A DNA stretch of 64,000 nucleotides from BOG-224 sp963783505 (GTDB lineage: Bacteria; Acidobacteriota; Terriglobia; Bryobacterales; Bryobacteraceae), in the NCBI GenBank assembly GCA_963783505.1, contig CAWAOP010000025.1, forward strand, positions 62,001 through 126,000, in the 5' to 3' direction. Every line of letters starts with the position of its first letter. Position 1 is the stretch's first letter. Positions 28,612 through 36,991 of the stretch are shown in pieces. Below the pieces are notes generated by a model that made no database searches, was not told the DNA's origin, and saw only the letters and a program-made list of their open reading frames with translations. Made by a program: the position numbers and the translations under genes.

Positions 28612-29518
28612 CGGCCAGGGTTCGCACCAGTTCCAAATGAAGGTAATCCACCATGCTCGGGCACGGCGCAACGTACGACGCTCGAAAAGCCTCGCGCGCC
28701 CCGTCGATAGCCTCGCGGACCGCCTCGTAAACCGATCCACGCTCTCTTCCCGCGCGGACTTCCGCGCCGTGAGCCAGCAGGATTTCCGCCGCCCGCACTC
28801 TCGCGAACCGTTGCGCGCGGAGATGGAGGTTCCGTTCCTCTGGCGTTAGCGAATCCCACGCGGAATCCGGTTCGGCCGCCGGGCGATCCGCCGGGGCGTC
28901 GATTACCACCAGGCCGGGCGCGCTCTGGCTGAAGGCGCTCCACACCGCGGAAGCCGTCTGCGCGAGCAGTTCCAGGGCGGATGGCTCCACATCCCCCCAC
29001 GCGCACAATAACGCTGCCGCCCGGCCTCTTGGCGATAGTGGAAACAGATACGCGCGCCCGTGGGGATCGTTGCCGCAATAGCCGGAAAGCGCGGCGGATA
29101 GTTCTTCGGGCGCAGTCACGCTGACCACCGGATCCAGGCTCTCCACGGCGGCCGCGAGGGCCGGCGCATCCGCGAGCGGAATATCGAGCGCCCCAAACGC
29201 GCTTTCCGCCTCCGCCTCTATCCCGCGCACGGATTCGCCCTTGGCCGACTCGCCATCGATGCGGAACAGCGCCACGCACGAGGCGAATCGAGCGGCGGAG
29301 TCGAGCAATGCCGAGGCCAGTTCGCCGGCGCCGGAAGCCTGCCGCATGCGCCGGACCCCTTGGTTCAGAAAATCGGCGGTCTCGCGCCGCGCGGTCTCGC
29401 TTGCTTCGGCGGCCACGGCCGCCGCGGACTCTTCGAGTTGCCGGGAAAACTCCGAAAGCCTGTCCGCGAGAATCTTGCGAAAAGCGGGCGGCGCGGTAGA
29501 TGGCATTCCTGAGGTCAT
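28562..29518 (-). CDS. Hypothetical protein with GAF-like middle region
   Basis: A 318-residue soluble protein. An N-terminal helix, probably coiled coil (LADRLSEFSRQLEESAAAVAAEASE), leads to a region resembling a GAF domain (SCVALFRIDGESAKGESVRGIEAE). The C-terminal helices include EERNLHLRAQRFARVRAAEILLAH, a pattern I have seen in acidobacterial proteins of unknown role. No catalytic residues can be named. It overlaps the downstream transglycosylase by 50 bases and is divergent from queA, whose start lies 47 bases away. Confidence 0.6.
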   Translation of the reverse strand: MTSGMPSTAPPAFRKILADRLSEFSRQLEESAAAVAAEASETARRETADFLNQGVRRMRQASGAGELASALLDSAARFASCVALFRIDGESAKGESVRGIEAEAESAFGALDIPLADAPALAAAVESLDPVVSVTAPEELSAALSGYCGNDPHGRAYLFPLSPRGRAAALLCAWGDVEPSALELLAQTASAVWSAFSQSAPGLVVIDAPADRPAAEPDSAWDSLTPEERNLHLRAQRFARVRAAEILLAHGAEVRAGRERGSVYEAVREAIDGAREAFRASYVAPCPSMVDYLHLELVRTLADDDPDLLGEAYPGILA

Positions 29519-29565
29519 TCTATCAAGGCCGCGCACAACTCCGTTTTCGCTACAGTGAGATCTGG

Positions 29566-30633
29566 ATGGATCTGGCGGCCTTCGATTACGATTTGCCCAA
29601 GGAATTGATCGCGCAGGAGCCGCTCGCGGACCGCGCCGGCGCGCGCATGATGGTGCTGCATCGCGATCGGAAGTGTTGGGAAGACAGCCTCTTCCGCGAT
29701 TTGCCTTCCTATCTCCAACCGGGCGATTGTCTGGCTCTCAACGACTCGCGCGTTTTCCCGGCGCGCCTGTTCGGGCATCGCACCGGCGTACGGTCGCTCC
29801 CCATCGGCAGGAACAACCCCAAAAGCGGCGAGTTTCTGAGCGGAAACGTAGAGGTGTTCCTCTTAAGGCCGACTGGGCAGGATGCCCGGGAGTGGGAAGC
29901 GCTTGTCCGGCCAGGCCGAAAAATGCGCCTTCGGGAACGCATCCGATTCGAGAGCGGCCTGGAAGCGGAGATCACGGGTCGCGGCGAATACGGCGTGCGC
30001 ACGATCCGGTTCGAGACCTCGGACGATCCCTACGCCGAGTTCGAGCGCATTGGCCATGTCCCGCTTCCGCCCTACATCCGGCGCTCCGATACGGCCGCAG
30101 ACCGCGAGCGATATCAAACCGTGTTCGCGCGCGAGAATGGCTCCGCCGCGGCGCCGACGGCCGGCCTGCATTTCACTCCGGAAGTGCTGGCCGACTGCCG
30201 CGCGCGCGGAGCGCAAACGGCGTACGTCACACTGCACGTCGGCCTGGGGACTTTTCAGCCGCTGCACTCGGAACAAATCGAGAGCGCCCGCCTGCACTCC
30301 GAGCGCTACGGGCTTACGGAAGAGAACGCCGCCCGGATGCGCGCCGCGAATCGTGCGATCGCCGTGGGAACCACCAGCGTGCGCGTGATCGAGACCGTAA
30401 TGCGCGAGGGTCCGTTGCGCGCATCGAACGGCGAAACGGACATCTTCATCTATCCGGGTTTCGACTTTCGCGGCGTCGGCGCGATGCTGACGAATTTTCA
30501 CTTGCCCCGGACGAGTCTGCTGCTTCTGGTGTGCGCCTTCGCGGGAACGGACCTGGCGCTGGCCGCCTATCGCCATGCAGTGGAAGAGCAGTACAGATTC
30601 TACTCCTACGGCGACTGTATGTTGATTCTGTGA
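29566..30633 (+). CDS. queA: S-adenosylmethionine:tRNA ribosyltransferase-isomerase QueA
   Basis: Transfers and rearranges the ribosyl group of SAM onto preQ1 at tRNA position 34, giving epoxyqueuosine. The 355-residue product begins MDLAAFDYDLPKELIAQ and holds the family blocks LNDSRVFPARLFG, GSAAAPTAGLHFT, LHVGLGTFQPL and LTNFHLPRTSLLLLV. Length is normal. ATG 29566 is used because the family starts with this sequence; the longer open frame is a shadow of the divergent gene. No other queuosine gene is present. Confidence 0.94.
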   Translation: MDLAAFDYDLPKELIAQEPLADRAGARMMVLHRDRKCWEDSLFRDLPSYLQPGDCLALNDSRVFPARLFGHRTGVRSLPIGRNNPKSGEFLSGNVEVFLLRPTGQDAREWEALVRPGRKMRLRERIRFESGLEAEITGRGEYGVRTIRFETSDDPYAEFERIGHVPLPPYIRRSDTAADRERYQTVFARENGSAAAPTAGLHFTPEVLADCRARGAQTAYVTLHVGLGTFQPLHSEQIESARLHSERYGLTEENAARMRAANRAIAVGTTSVRVIETVMREGPLRASNGETDIFIYPGFDFRGVGAMLTNFHLPRTSLLLLVCAFAGTDLALAAYRHAVEEQYRFYSYGDCMLIL

Positions 30634-30693
30634 ACTTCCCGGCCCGGTACTGCCGAGGCTCGCATGATCTTGCGGCGGGTCGCGTCTTCTAGG

Positions 30694-30727
30694 GCCTCCG
30701 CTCACTCACGTTCGCGGCTCGGCTCGA
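30694..30727. repeat. Single arm of palindromic family B
   Basis: CCTCCGCTCACTCACGTTCG continuing into CGGCTCGGCTCG matches one arm of the family B palindrome with two changes; the facing arm is missing. It lies between the convergent queA and microcompartment genes. Confidence 0.6.
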
Positions 30728-30775
30728 TGCCGCTCCAGATTACTTGATGCCTACCAAGTCCCCAGCCCCCAGCCC

Positions 30776-31327
30776 CTAAATCATTTCGTTCAGCAACTCC
30801 GGTCTGGGATGGGCGATCACAACTTTGTTGACGAGCATGCCCTTGTCGCCCACAACGCGGGCGGCTGCTTCGACGGCGCTCGCCACGGCCGCAACGTCTC
30901 CGGTGAGAGTCACAAAGGCCTTTCCGCCGAGCGCCATCGCGAGCCTGATCTCGATCAACTCTACGTTCGCGGCCTTCACCGCCGCGTCGGCGCCTTCGAT
31001 TAGCGAGGCTACCGAGAACGATTCGACGATGCCCAATGCCTGCAGCGCTTCCACTTTCGAAACTCCGCTCAGGGCAGGGAACACCGCCTCGTGCAGATTG
31101 GCGATGACGAAGGAATCGATGATCGAGAACTTCGCCGCAGCGACCCCAGCCGCGACAGCCGCGGTTACCGCCGCCACATCGCCCCGCACCATCACCATAT
31201 ACTTGCCGGAGCAGATGGAGCGCGACAGGACGAGATCCACGTCGGCGGTCTTCAGCATCGCGTCACAGGTTTCAAAGCCCGCCGCGACGCTGGTGAGTTC
31301 GATCAATCCGATTGAGTTCTTCGCCAT
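30776..31327 (-). CDS. Tandem-BMC microcompartment shell protein (PduT-like)
   Basis: A 183-residue trimeric shell protein with two BMC domains. The first begins SIGLIELTSVAAGFETCDAM and the second at about 92 with ALGIVESFSVASLIEGADAAVKAA; each ends with the VRGDVAAV or TGDVAAV strand. Cys39 in SRSICSGKY corresponds to the pore cysteine of PduT that holds a [4Fe-4S] cluster in the trimer, so electron passage across a shell is plausible. It lies downstream of a PduS-like gene. No major hexameric shell protein, pentamer or signature enzyme is visible in the window. Confidence 0.9.
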   Translation of the reverse strand: MAKNSIGLIELTSVAAGFETCDAMLKTADVDLVLSRSICSGKYMVMVRGDVAAVTAAVAAGVAAAKFSIIDSFVIANLHEAVFPALSGVSKVEALQALGIVESFSVASLIEGADAAVKAANVELIEIRLAMALGGKAFVTLTGDVAAVASAVEAAARVVGDKGMLVNKVVIAHPRPELLNEMI

Positions 31328-31345
31328 CTTCAGAGCCTTCGTGGC

Positions 31346-31383
31346 GCACGCTTCAGCGTGCAGCCGCGGGCTTGAGCCCGCGG
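31346..31383. repeat. Double palindrome between pduS-like and BMC genes
   Basis: GCACGC-ttca-GCGTGC (31346-31361) followed by CCGCGGGC-ttga-GCCCGCGG (31364-31383). Two adjacent strong hairpins without T runs occupy the 57-base gap inside the operon, resembling a BIME; they could also stabilise or attenuate the transcript. Confidence 0.65.
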
Positions 31384-31384
31384 T

Positions 31385-32698
31385 CTAGCTTGCCACAATC
31401 TCCACCGCTTCGGCCGTCACCGAGCTTACCTTGCCGTCGATGCTCGCATGAACGCTCGCGCCCAGCTTTCCCTCCGCGACGCGCCCCACCGCCTCGCCTT
31501 TTTTGACCTTTTGTCCCGGCGTCACTACCGGCGCGGCCGCCTCGCCCGCGTGCTGGCGCATCAGAATCCGGACTTTCGCCGGCCGGTACGTCACTTCCTC
31601 GAACGGAGCTTCCCTCTCGTATTCTTCCACCTGGAGCCTGCGCCGCAATTGCGAGAGCGGCACTCGCCGGTATTCCTTCATGGGGTGAACTTCCACGGGC
31701 TTTTGCTGCACGAACTTCAAGCCCGCCGCGCGGCGGTCGCGCTTGCCATCGTCACACGCCTCTTTCGGATACAGATCCTCCGGACACGCGTACAGCGTGC
31801 AGAGGCCGCAGGCGCAACACAGTTCGCTCCACTGGTTCCACTTGTCCGCGCCGGTCACGCTGAACGCCAGGCTGCGCATCACCTTGTGCGGCTGCACCTC
31901 GTAGCCGAGCAGGTACCGCGGGCAGAACTCCGTGCAATAGCTGCACTGGTCGCAGGCCGATTTGCCGATGCGATTCATCTCCTGCTGCGAGCGCGTGCGC
32001 CGCGTCATCAGGTAATGGTCGCGCGGCAGAACAATCAACCCGCCGGTGGTCTTGGTGACCACGTCGTCCAGATTGAACGTCAGCGAGCCCATCATGATGC
32101 CGCTGACAAACACTCCGAAATCTTCCACGGTCGCGCCACCCGCCAATGCAATCAGCTCCCGAAATGGCGCGCCCAACGGAGCCCAGATCGTCTTAGGATT
32201 GCGGACCGCCCCGCAAATCGTAAGAAACTTGCTCGTGACCGGCTGACCCTGTTCGGCGAAGTGAACGTTATACAGCGTCTCGACGTTGTTGACGACGCAG
32301 CCCACTTGAAGCGGAATCCCGGCCGGCGGAATCAGACGCCCGGTAGCGGAATACACGAGCTCGTATTCGTCGCCCGAGGGATAGAAATCGCCGAGCATGA
32401 CGAATTCGATGGGCCGTCCGCCCAACGCGCCTTCGAGCGCCGCGAGCGATTCGGCGTTCTTGGTCTTGACGCCGAACTTGCCCTTCTGCGCGCCGGCAGC
32501 CGCAATCATGGAAGACATCCCGGCCAGAATCTCGGCCGGATAGTGCTTCATCAACTCCGCATCTTTGTGGATCAGCGGCTCGCACTCCGCCCCGTTGGCG
32601 ATGACGTATTCGACCTTCGACTGCGCCTTGACGTAGGTAGGGAAGCCGGCCCCGCCCGCTCCCACCACCCCGCATTCCCGCAGTTGTTCCGCCAGCAT
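31385..32698 (-). CDS. PduS-like RnfC-family flavo-iron-sulfur protein
   Basis: A 437-residue relative of PduS, the microcompartment cobalamin reductase, and RnfC. The N-terminus has the nucleotide/FMN loop CGVVGAGGAGFPTYVKAQ, followed by NGAECEPLIHKD. An SLBB-like region covers about 150-215. Two ferredoxin sites follow: C249/C252/C255/C259 and the cluster C294, C295, C297, C300, C305. A biotinyl-like barrel closes the protein (TPGQKVKKGEAVGRV). It should pass electrons from NADH, in PduS to cob(III)alamin. Pairing with a PduT-like shell protein downstream supports electron transfer across a shell. Lack of other BMC genes marks this as a satellite locus. Confidence 0.88.
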   Translation of the reverse strand: MLAEQLRECGVVGAGGAGFPTYVKAQSKVEYVIANGAECEPLIHKDAELMKHYPAEILAGMSSMIAAAGAQKGKFGVKTKNAESLAALEGALGGRPIEFVMLGDFYPSGDEYELVYSATGRLIPPAGIPLQVGCVVNNVETLYNVHFAEQGQPVTSKFLTICGAVRNPKTIWAPLGAPFRELIALAGGATVEDFGVFVSGIMMGSLTFNLDDVVTKTTGGLIVLPRDHYLMTRRTRSQQEMNRIGKSACDQCSYCTEFCPRYLLGYEVQPHKVMRSLAFSVTGADKWNQWSELCCACGLCTLYACPEDLYPKEACDDGKRDRRAAGLKFVQQKPVEVHPMKEYRRVPLSQLRRRLQVEEYEREAPFEEVTYRPAKVRILMRQHAGEAAAPVVTPGQKVKKGEAVGRVAEGKLGASVHASIDGKVSSVTAEAVEIVAS

Positions 32699-32766
32699 CA
32701 GACCTTAAGGATAGCGTGCGCCCGGCCCTTTGCGCGGCGCTATACAACCGCGCAAACGCGGAAATT

Positions 32767-32827
32767 CGCTCAGCCTGATCTGCGCGAGTTTTTTCCTTCC
32801 GGATAATTGCGCAGATCAGGCTGAGCG
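32767..32827. repeat. Perfect 19-bp inverted repeat upstream of the pduS-like gene
   Basis: CGCTCAGCCTGATCTGCGC at 32767-32785 is repeated exactly, inverted, at 32809-32827, with a 23-base AT-richer loop. Both arms are followed by GAGTTTT in direct orientation. The loop is long for a terminator. It lies between the unknown gene at 32838 and the pduS-like gene. Confidence 0.7.
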
Positions 32828-32837
32828 AGTTTTCCGC

Positions 32838-33587
32838 CTACCGCGCCTTCAACTGCTCCGGGAGAACGGCGTAGCCTTCCGGCGGCGGGAACAGCCCGAG
32901 CAGCACTTCAAGCCTGCGGCGCAGGTAGCGGCTGGGCATTTGGCGCGGACCGGTTTCTACGTCGATATCGCAACACGCGCCGTGGAAGTAGAGCGTCAGC
33001 GTATCCTCGAACGCTTGTTGCGCGTACTCACGGAAGAGCTTGGTCTCGCGCCGGGCGTTGGATTGCCGGCGGAGCAGGGACTGCTTCAAATGCCAGCTCC
33101 GCTCGTCCACCTCGCCGTGAACCTCCGCGCTCAGTTCTTCGCGGATCAGGCGATAGAAACTCTCCTGAACGTCCCGCGGCCATCGCGATGCGATCGCGCC
33201 CGCAACCCCGTTGTAGAACTCGTAATGGTAGTCGGCGACGTCGATATCCTTCACGGCCAGCGCCAGAACCGTCAGGCCTTCCAATTCGCGCCGCACGCTG
33301 GGGAGGTAGCGCGCCTCGGGCGGCGGCTCGAATGTCACCGCGTCGCCGCCCTTGCCGTTGCCTCTCTCGAGGTACGGAACCAGAATCACGCCCATCTGCG
33401 GAAGCGCCGCCACGGCCACCGGGGAGATCGCAGCGATCGGTTCCTTCAGGTATTGCCGAAGCTCTTCCTCTCCGAGCGGCAACACCGAGAAGAACGAGAA
33501 CTTGGCCGTCACCGGCGCCATCTCGCCGCGCACTCGTGCGGCCAATTCATCCACTGTGGTGCGGGTCTGCGGGGCTTCCTCTGGCAT
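32838..33587 (-). CDS. Hypothetical protein upstream of the microcompartment genes
   Basis: A 249-residue soluble protein that I do not recognise. It has no signal or membrane helix; notable segments are MAPVTAKFSFFSVLPLGEEELRQYL near the N-terminus, a central acidic stretch DIDVADYHYEFYNGVAG and a C-terminal FHGACCDIDVETGP with adjacent cysteines. Same strand as, and 139 bases before, the PduS-like gene, with a long inverted repeat in the gap. A partner of the microcompartment proteins is possible from position only. Confidence 0.5.
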   Translation of the reverse strand: MPEEAPQTRTTVDELAARVRGEMAPVTAKFSFFSVLPLGEEELRQYLKEPIAAISPVAVAALPQMGVILVPYLERGNGKGGDAVTFEPPPEARYLPSVRRELEGLTVLALAVKDIDVADYHYEFYNGVAGAIASRWPRDVQESFYRLIREELSAEVHGEVDERSWHLKQSLLRRQSNARRETKLFREYAQQAFEDTLTLYFHGACCDIDVETGPRQMPSRYLRRRLEVLLGLFPPPEGYAVLPEQLKAR

Positions 33588-33630
33588 CCGTTGTCGATTG
33601 TAACAGGGGGCAGGCTACACTCGTAATTGA

Positions 33631-34779
33631 ATGCGCCGCAAGATCCTGGTTTCCGCCGGGGAGGCCTCGGGCGACCTTTACGCATCGCTCCTGGTCGATC
33701 GGTTGCGAGCGGAGTGGCCGGACGCCGAGTTCTTCGGCTGCACGGGCCCGCGTCTGCGCGCGGCCGGCGCACGCACCGTGGTGGACGCGGCCAGCCTCGC
33801 CGTTGTCGGCCTGCTGGAAGTGGTGGCTCACATCCCGCGCGTCTACGGCGAATTCCGGAAGCTGATGGCGGCGGCGCGCGAGGAGAAGCCCGACCTGGCC
33901 ATCCTCACCGATTCGCCCGATTTCCATCTGCGCGCCGCCCGCCGCCTTCACAAACTGGGCGTCCCGGTGGTCTACCTGGTTGCGCCGCAGGTTTGGGCGT
34001 GGAGAAAAGGCCGGATCGGACAGATGCGCCGAACCCTGGATCATGTTCTGTGCATCTTTCCGTTTGAAGAGTCTTTTTTCCGCCGGTCCGGCGTCAAGGC
34101 TACGTATATAGGGCACCCGCTGGCCGGATTGGTTCGCCCGTCGTTGTCGCGGGAAGCGTTTTTCCGGAAACACAATTTCGATTTGCACCGTCCCTTAATT
34201 GCGATACTTCCGGGCAGCCGGCGCGGGGAAGCCGCTCGACACCTGCCCGCGCTGTGGGATGCCGTCCGGATTCTGGATGGCGATCGGCGCGCCAACTGGG
34301 TCCTGCCGGCGTCGGTAACCGCCGGTTCCGGGTTTTTTCGGGACCGGTTGAATGGAGCTCCCGTTACGGTGATCGAAGGCGAAAGCTGGGATGCCATGGC
34401 CCACGCCGATCTGGCTCTGGCCGCCAGCGGCACGGTAACCGTGGAAGCGGCGCTCTTGGGAACGCCCATGGTGACGTATTACAAAGTAACGATGCCGAGC
34501 TGGCTGGCGGGAAAGTTCCTGGTGGACGTTCCGTTTTATTGCATGGTGAATCTAATAGCTGAGCGCGCAGTGGTCCCGGAACTGATGCAGAATGAGATGA
34601 CCGGCGAGCGCATCGCCGCGGAGGCGCGCCGCCTGCTAACGGATGAATCCGCCCGAGCGGCCATGAAAGCCGGGCTGGCGGAGGTCCGCGCTAGGCTGGC
34701 CGGAGGCGAAGGAGCCCCGCGCCGGGCCGCCGCCATTGTTCGGGAGATCTTGGAAGGACATCAAGCGCATGTTTCGTAA
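33631..34779 (+). CDS. lpxB: Lipid-A-disaccharide synthase
   Basis: Peripheral inner-membrane GT19 glycosyltransferase that joins UDP-diacylglucosamine and lipid X to make the lipid A disaccharide. The 382-residue product has the family's N-terminal SAGEASGDLYASLL, then TDSPDFHLRAARRL, YLVAPQVWAWRKGR, ILPGSRRGEA and the donor-site SGTVTVEAALLGTPMVTYYK. Length and motifs are normal. It shows that the host makes lipid A and hence an outer membrane. The following M1-like gene starts inside its last codons. Confidence 0.95.
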   Translation: MRRKILVSAGEASGDLYASLLVDRLRAEWPDAEFFGCTGPRLRAAGARTVVDAASLAVVGLLEVVAHIPRVYGEFRKLMAAAREEKPDLAILTDSPDFHLRAARRLHKLGVPVVYLVAPQVWAWRKGRIGQMRRTLDHVLCIFPFEESFFRRSGVKATYIGHPLAGLVRPSLSREAFFRKHNFDLHRPLIAILPGSRRGEAARHLPALWDAVRILDGDRRANWVLPASVTAGSGFFRDRLNGAPVTVIEGESWDAMAHADLALAASGTVTVEAALLGTPMVTYYKVTMPSWLAGKFLVDVPFYCMVNLIAERAVVPELMQNEMTGERIAAEARRLLTDESARAAMKAGLAEVRARLAGGEGAPRRAAAIVREILEGHQAHVS

Positions 34780-36757
34780 TGGTTTGTTCCGTAAGGCCGC
34801 GAGCGTTTCGGCCGCCATTTTATTCTTCGCTGGCGCGCGGATCGCGTCCGCCCAGGCGAACCGCCTGCAACGCATTGACGTCCAGCAGGTGACGGTCGAA
34901 GCTACCATTTCGCCCGCGGATTCCACCATCAGCGCTAAAGCCAGCATTCGCCTCACGTCTCTTGACGATCGCGTCACTTCGGCGTCCTTCGACCTGAATA
35001 ACGCGCTCAACGTCTCCCGAGTTACGGACGACAAAGGCAATCAGGTGCCGGCCTCGCGCAATCAGGAAGATTCGACCATACGCCTGAGTTTCGAGCCGGC
35101 GCTTTCCAAAGGCCAGACGGCCGTGGTGGAGTTCTACTACGATGGCAAGCTGAGCGGTTCGGAGGAATCGCCGGTATACGGCCTCAAGTTCGCCGCCATC
35201 CATTCGGATTTTGCCTATCTCTTGTACCCGGGGCGCTGGTTCCCGGTCGCGGGTTATACCGCCGATCGCTTCGCGGCCGATCTGCGAATCACCGTACCTT
35301 CCGGCTACGTGGCGCTCGGCAGCGGTCTCGATTCACACCAGAGCGCGGGAGACAAAATCGTTTACGAGTTCAAGCAGGAGCATCCCTCCTTCCCCGGCAG
35401 CATCGCGCTGGTGAAAGGAGATCCGGCGAAGGCGCAAGCCGAGGGATCCACGACGACGCTCTATTTCCGCGGCGCGGAAGCCGCCATGGCTCAGCCCTAC
35501 GGCGAGGAAACAGGCAAGATGATGTCGTACTTCACGGCTACGCTTGGCCTTCCCCCCGTTGCCGATCTGACCATCGTCGAAACAGAAGATGGCGCGCCGA
35601 ATGGCTACGCCGCGCCGGGATTGATCTTCCTTTCGCCCAGGGGCATCGGCGCCCAGGTGAACTCCAAGCTGCTGGCCAATCAGGTTTCCCGTCAGTGGTG
35701 GGAAGAACTGATGTCTCCCGCATCGCGCAACCACTTGTGGCTGGAGAACGGCTTGGCTGCATACTCCGAGCTGCTCTGGACCGAGCACGCCAACGGAGCG
35801 GGCGCTTTCGAAACCGCGGCTCACGACGTGATGATCGAAGGGCTGACCGCGGATAACCTCCGAATCATCGAGGCGGCGCGACTGGAAGACTACAGCCCGG
35901 AGTATTGGGCGCTCACCGGCAGCAAGGGAGCCGCCGTGGTCAACATGATGCGGCACGTCGTCGGCGACGAGAAGTTCTTCGCCGCATTGAAAGCCTTTGT
36001 CGGCGCTCATACCTGGGGTTCCGTCACCTCCGACGATTTCCGCAAGGCCTTTGAAGACGCATCCGGACAGGACCTCGGCTACTTCTTCACGCAATGGGTC
36101 GAATCCAGCGGCGCGCCGGAATTCAAAATGGATTACACGGTCTACCGCACGCAGAAGGGCTTCCGCGTCCAGGGCAAAATCTCTCAGGACCTCGACACCT
36201 TCCACATGCCCGTGGACTTGAAAATCGAAACCGATGGAAACCCGGAGACGAAGACCGTCGAAGTCTCGGGCATGAGTTCCGAGTTCTCCGTGGACACTTT
36301 CGGCAAGCCGCGCAAGGTCAGCATCGATCCCGATGCGCACGTGTTGCACTACAGCCAGGATATCCGCGTCGCCGTGTCCATTCGAAAGGGCGAGCAGTTC
36401 GCCGAGCTGAGCGATTTCGAGAATGCGCTCAAGCAGTACAACCGCGCTCTCGACGCCAAGCGGAACAGCTCGCTGGCCTTTTATCGCCGCGCCGAGGTGT
36501 ATTTCCTCGAAGGCAACTGGCAATCCGCAGCCAACGATTTCCGGTCCGCTCTGGATGGCGATCTGGAACCGAAGTGGACCGAAGTGTGGGCCCACATCAA
36601 TCTGGGCAAGATCTACGACATTTCGGGCCAGCGCGACCGGGCCGTGAACGAGTACAACCTGGCCGCACGCACCAAGGACGACACTCAGGGCGCGCAGGAA
36701 GAAGCCTCGAAGTACATCAAGACCCCGTACGAGCGCCCGAAGAAGGCGGCGCAGTAA
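34769..36757 (+). CDS. M1 aminopeptidase-like protein lacking the HExxH zinc motif, with C-terminal TPR
   Basis: A 662-residue exported protein (signal peptide KAASVSAAILFFAGARIASA). The fold follows M1 gluzincins: an N-terminal beta domain (LEVEYDGKL-like FYYDGKLSGSEESPVY), the catalytic-domain segment with EDGAPNGYAAPGLIFLSP, then LLANQVSRQWWEELMSP and LWLENGLAAYSELLW. In active members the second segment reads AHELAHQWWG; here both zinc histidines and the catalytic Glu are replaced (N-Q-V-S-R). The third ligand Glu (ENGLA) survives. TPR repeats follow at about 550-640. Probably a non-catalytic scaffold. ATG 34769 follows GGAAGGA and overlaps lpxB by 11 bases. Confidence 0.85.
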   Translation: MFRNGLFRKAASVSAAILFFAGARIASAQANRLQRIDVQQVTVEATISPADSTISAKASIRLTSLDDRVTSASFDLNNALNVSRVTDDKGNQVPASRNQEDSTIRLSFEPALSKGQTAVVEFYYDGKLSGSEESPVYGLKFAAIHSDFAYLLYPGRWFPVAGYTADRFAADLRITVPSGYVALGSGLDSHQSAGDKIVYEFKQEHPSFPGSIALVKGDPAKAQAEGSTTTLYFRGAEAAMAQPYGEETGKMMSYFTATLGLPPVADLTIVETEDGAPNGYAAPGLIFLSPRGIGAQVNSKLLANQVSRQWWEELMSPASRNHLWLENGLAAYSELLWTEHANGAGAFETAAHDVMIEGLTADNLRIIEAARLEDYSPEYWALTGSKGAAVVNMMRHVVGDEKFFAALKAFVGAHTWGSVTSDDFRKAFEDASGQDLGYFFTQWVESSGAPEFKMDYTVYRTQKGFRVQGKISQDLDTFHMPVDLKIETDGNPETKTVEVSGMSSEFSVDTFGKPRKVSIDPDAHVLHYSQDIRVAVSIRKGEQFAELSDFENALKQYNRALDAKRNSSLAFYRRAEVYFLEGNWQSAANDFRSALDGDLEPKWTEVWAHINLGKIYDISGQRDRAVNEYNLAARTKDDTQGAQEEASKYIKTPYERPKKAAQ

Positions 36758-36991
36758 GGCGTCCGGCGCACGTCGTTCGTCGTCGCGGCGGCGAGGCTCC
36801 GCCCGGGTGCATCAAAAACCGTCCCAGAGTTCGACTGAGCTGCCCCCCGCGCGCGGTTACGAAGTTTCCGGATCGGGCGACGAGCGACGGGCACCGAACG
36901 CCGAACGACGAGTGACGTACCCAAACAGCACCCACCGTGAAGAGGTGTTGTCGTCCGGCGCGCTCCACGTTACAATTGTTCTTCACCCGCT

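Noticed and set aside
32767..32827. Intrinsic terminator of the unknown gene at 32838
   Set aside because: Loop of 23 bases and weak T run; listed as an inverted repeat instead.
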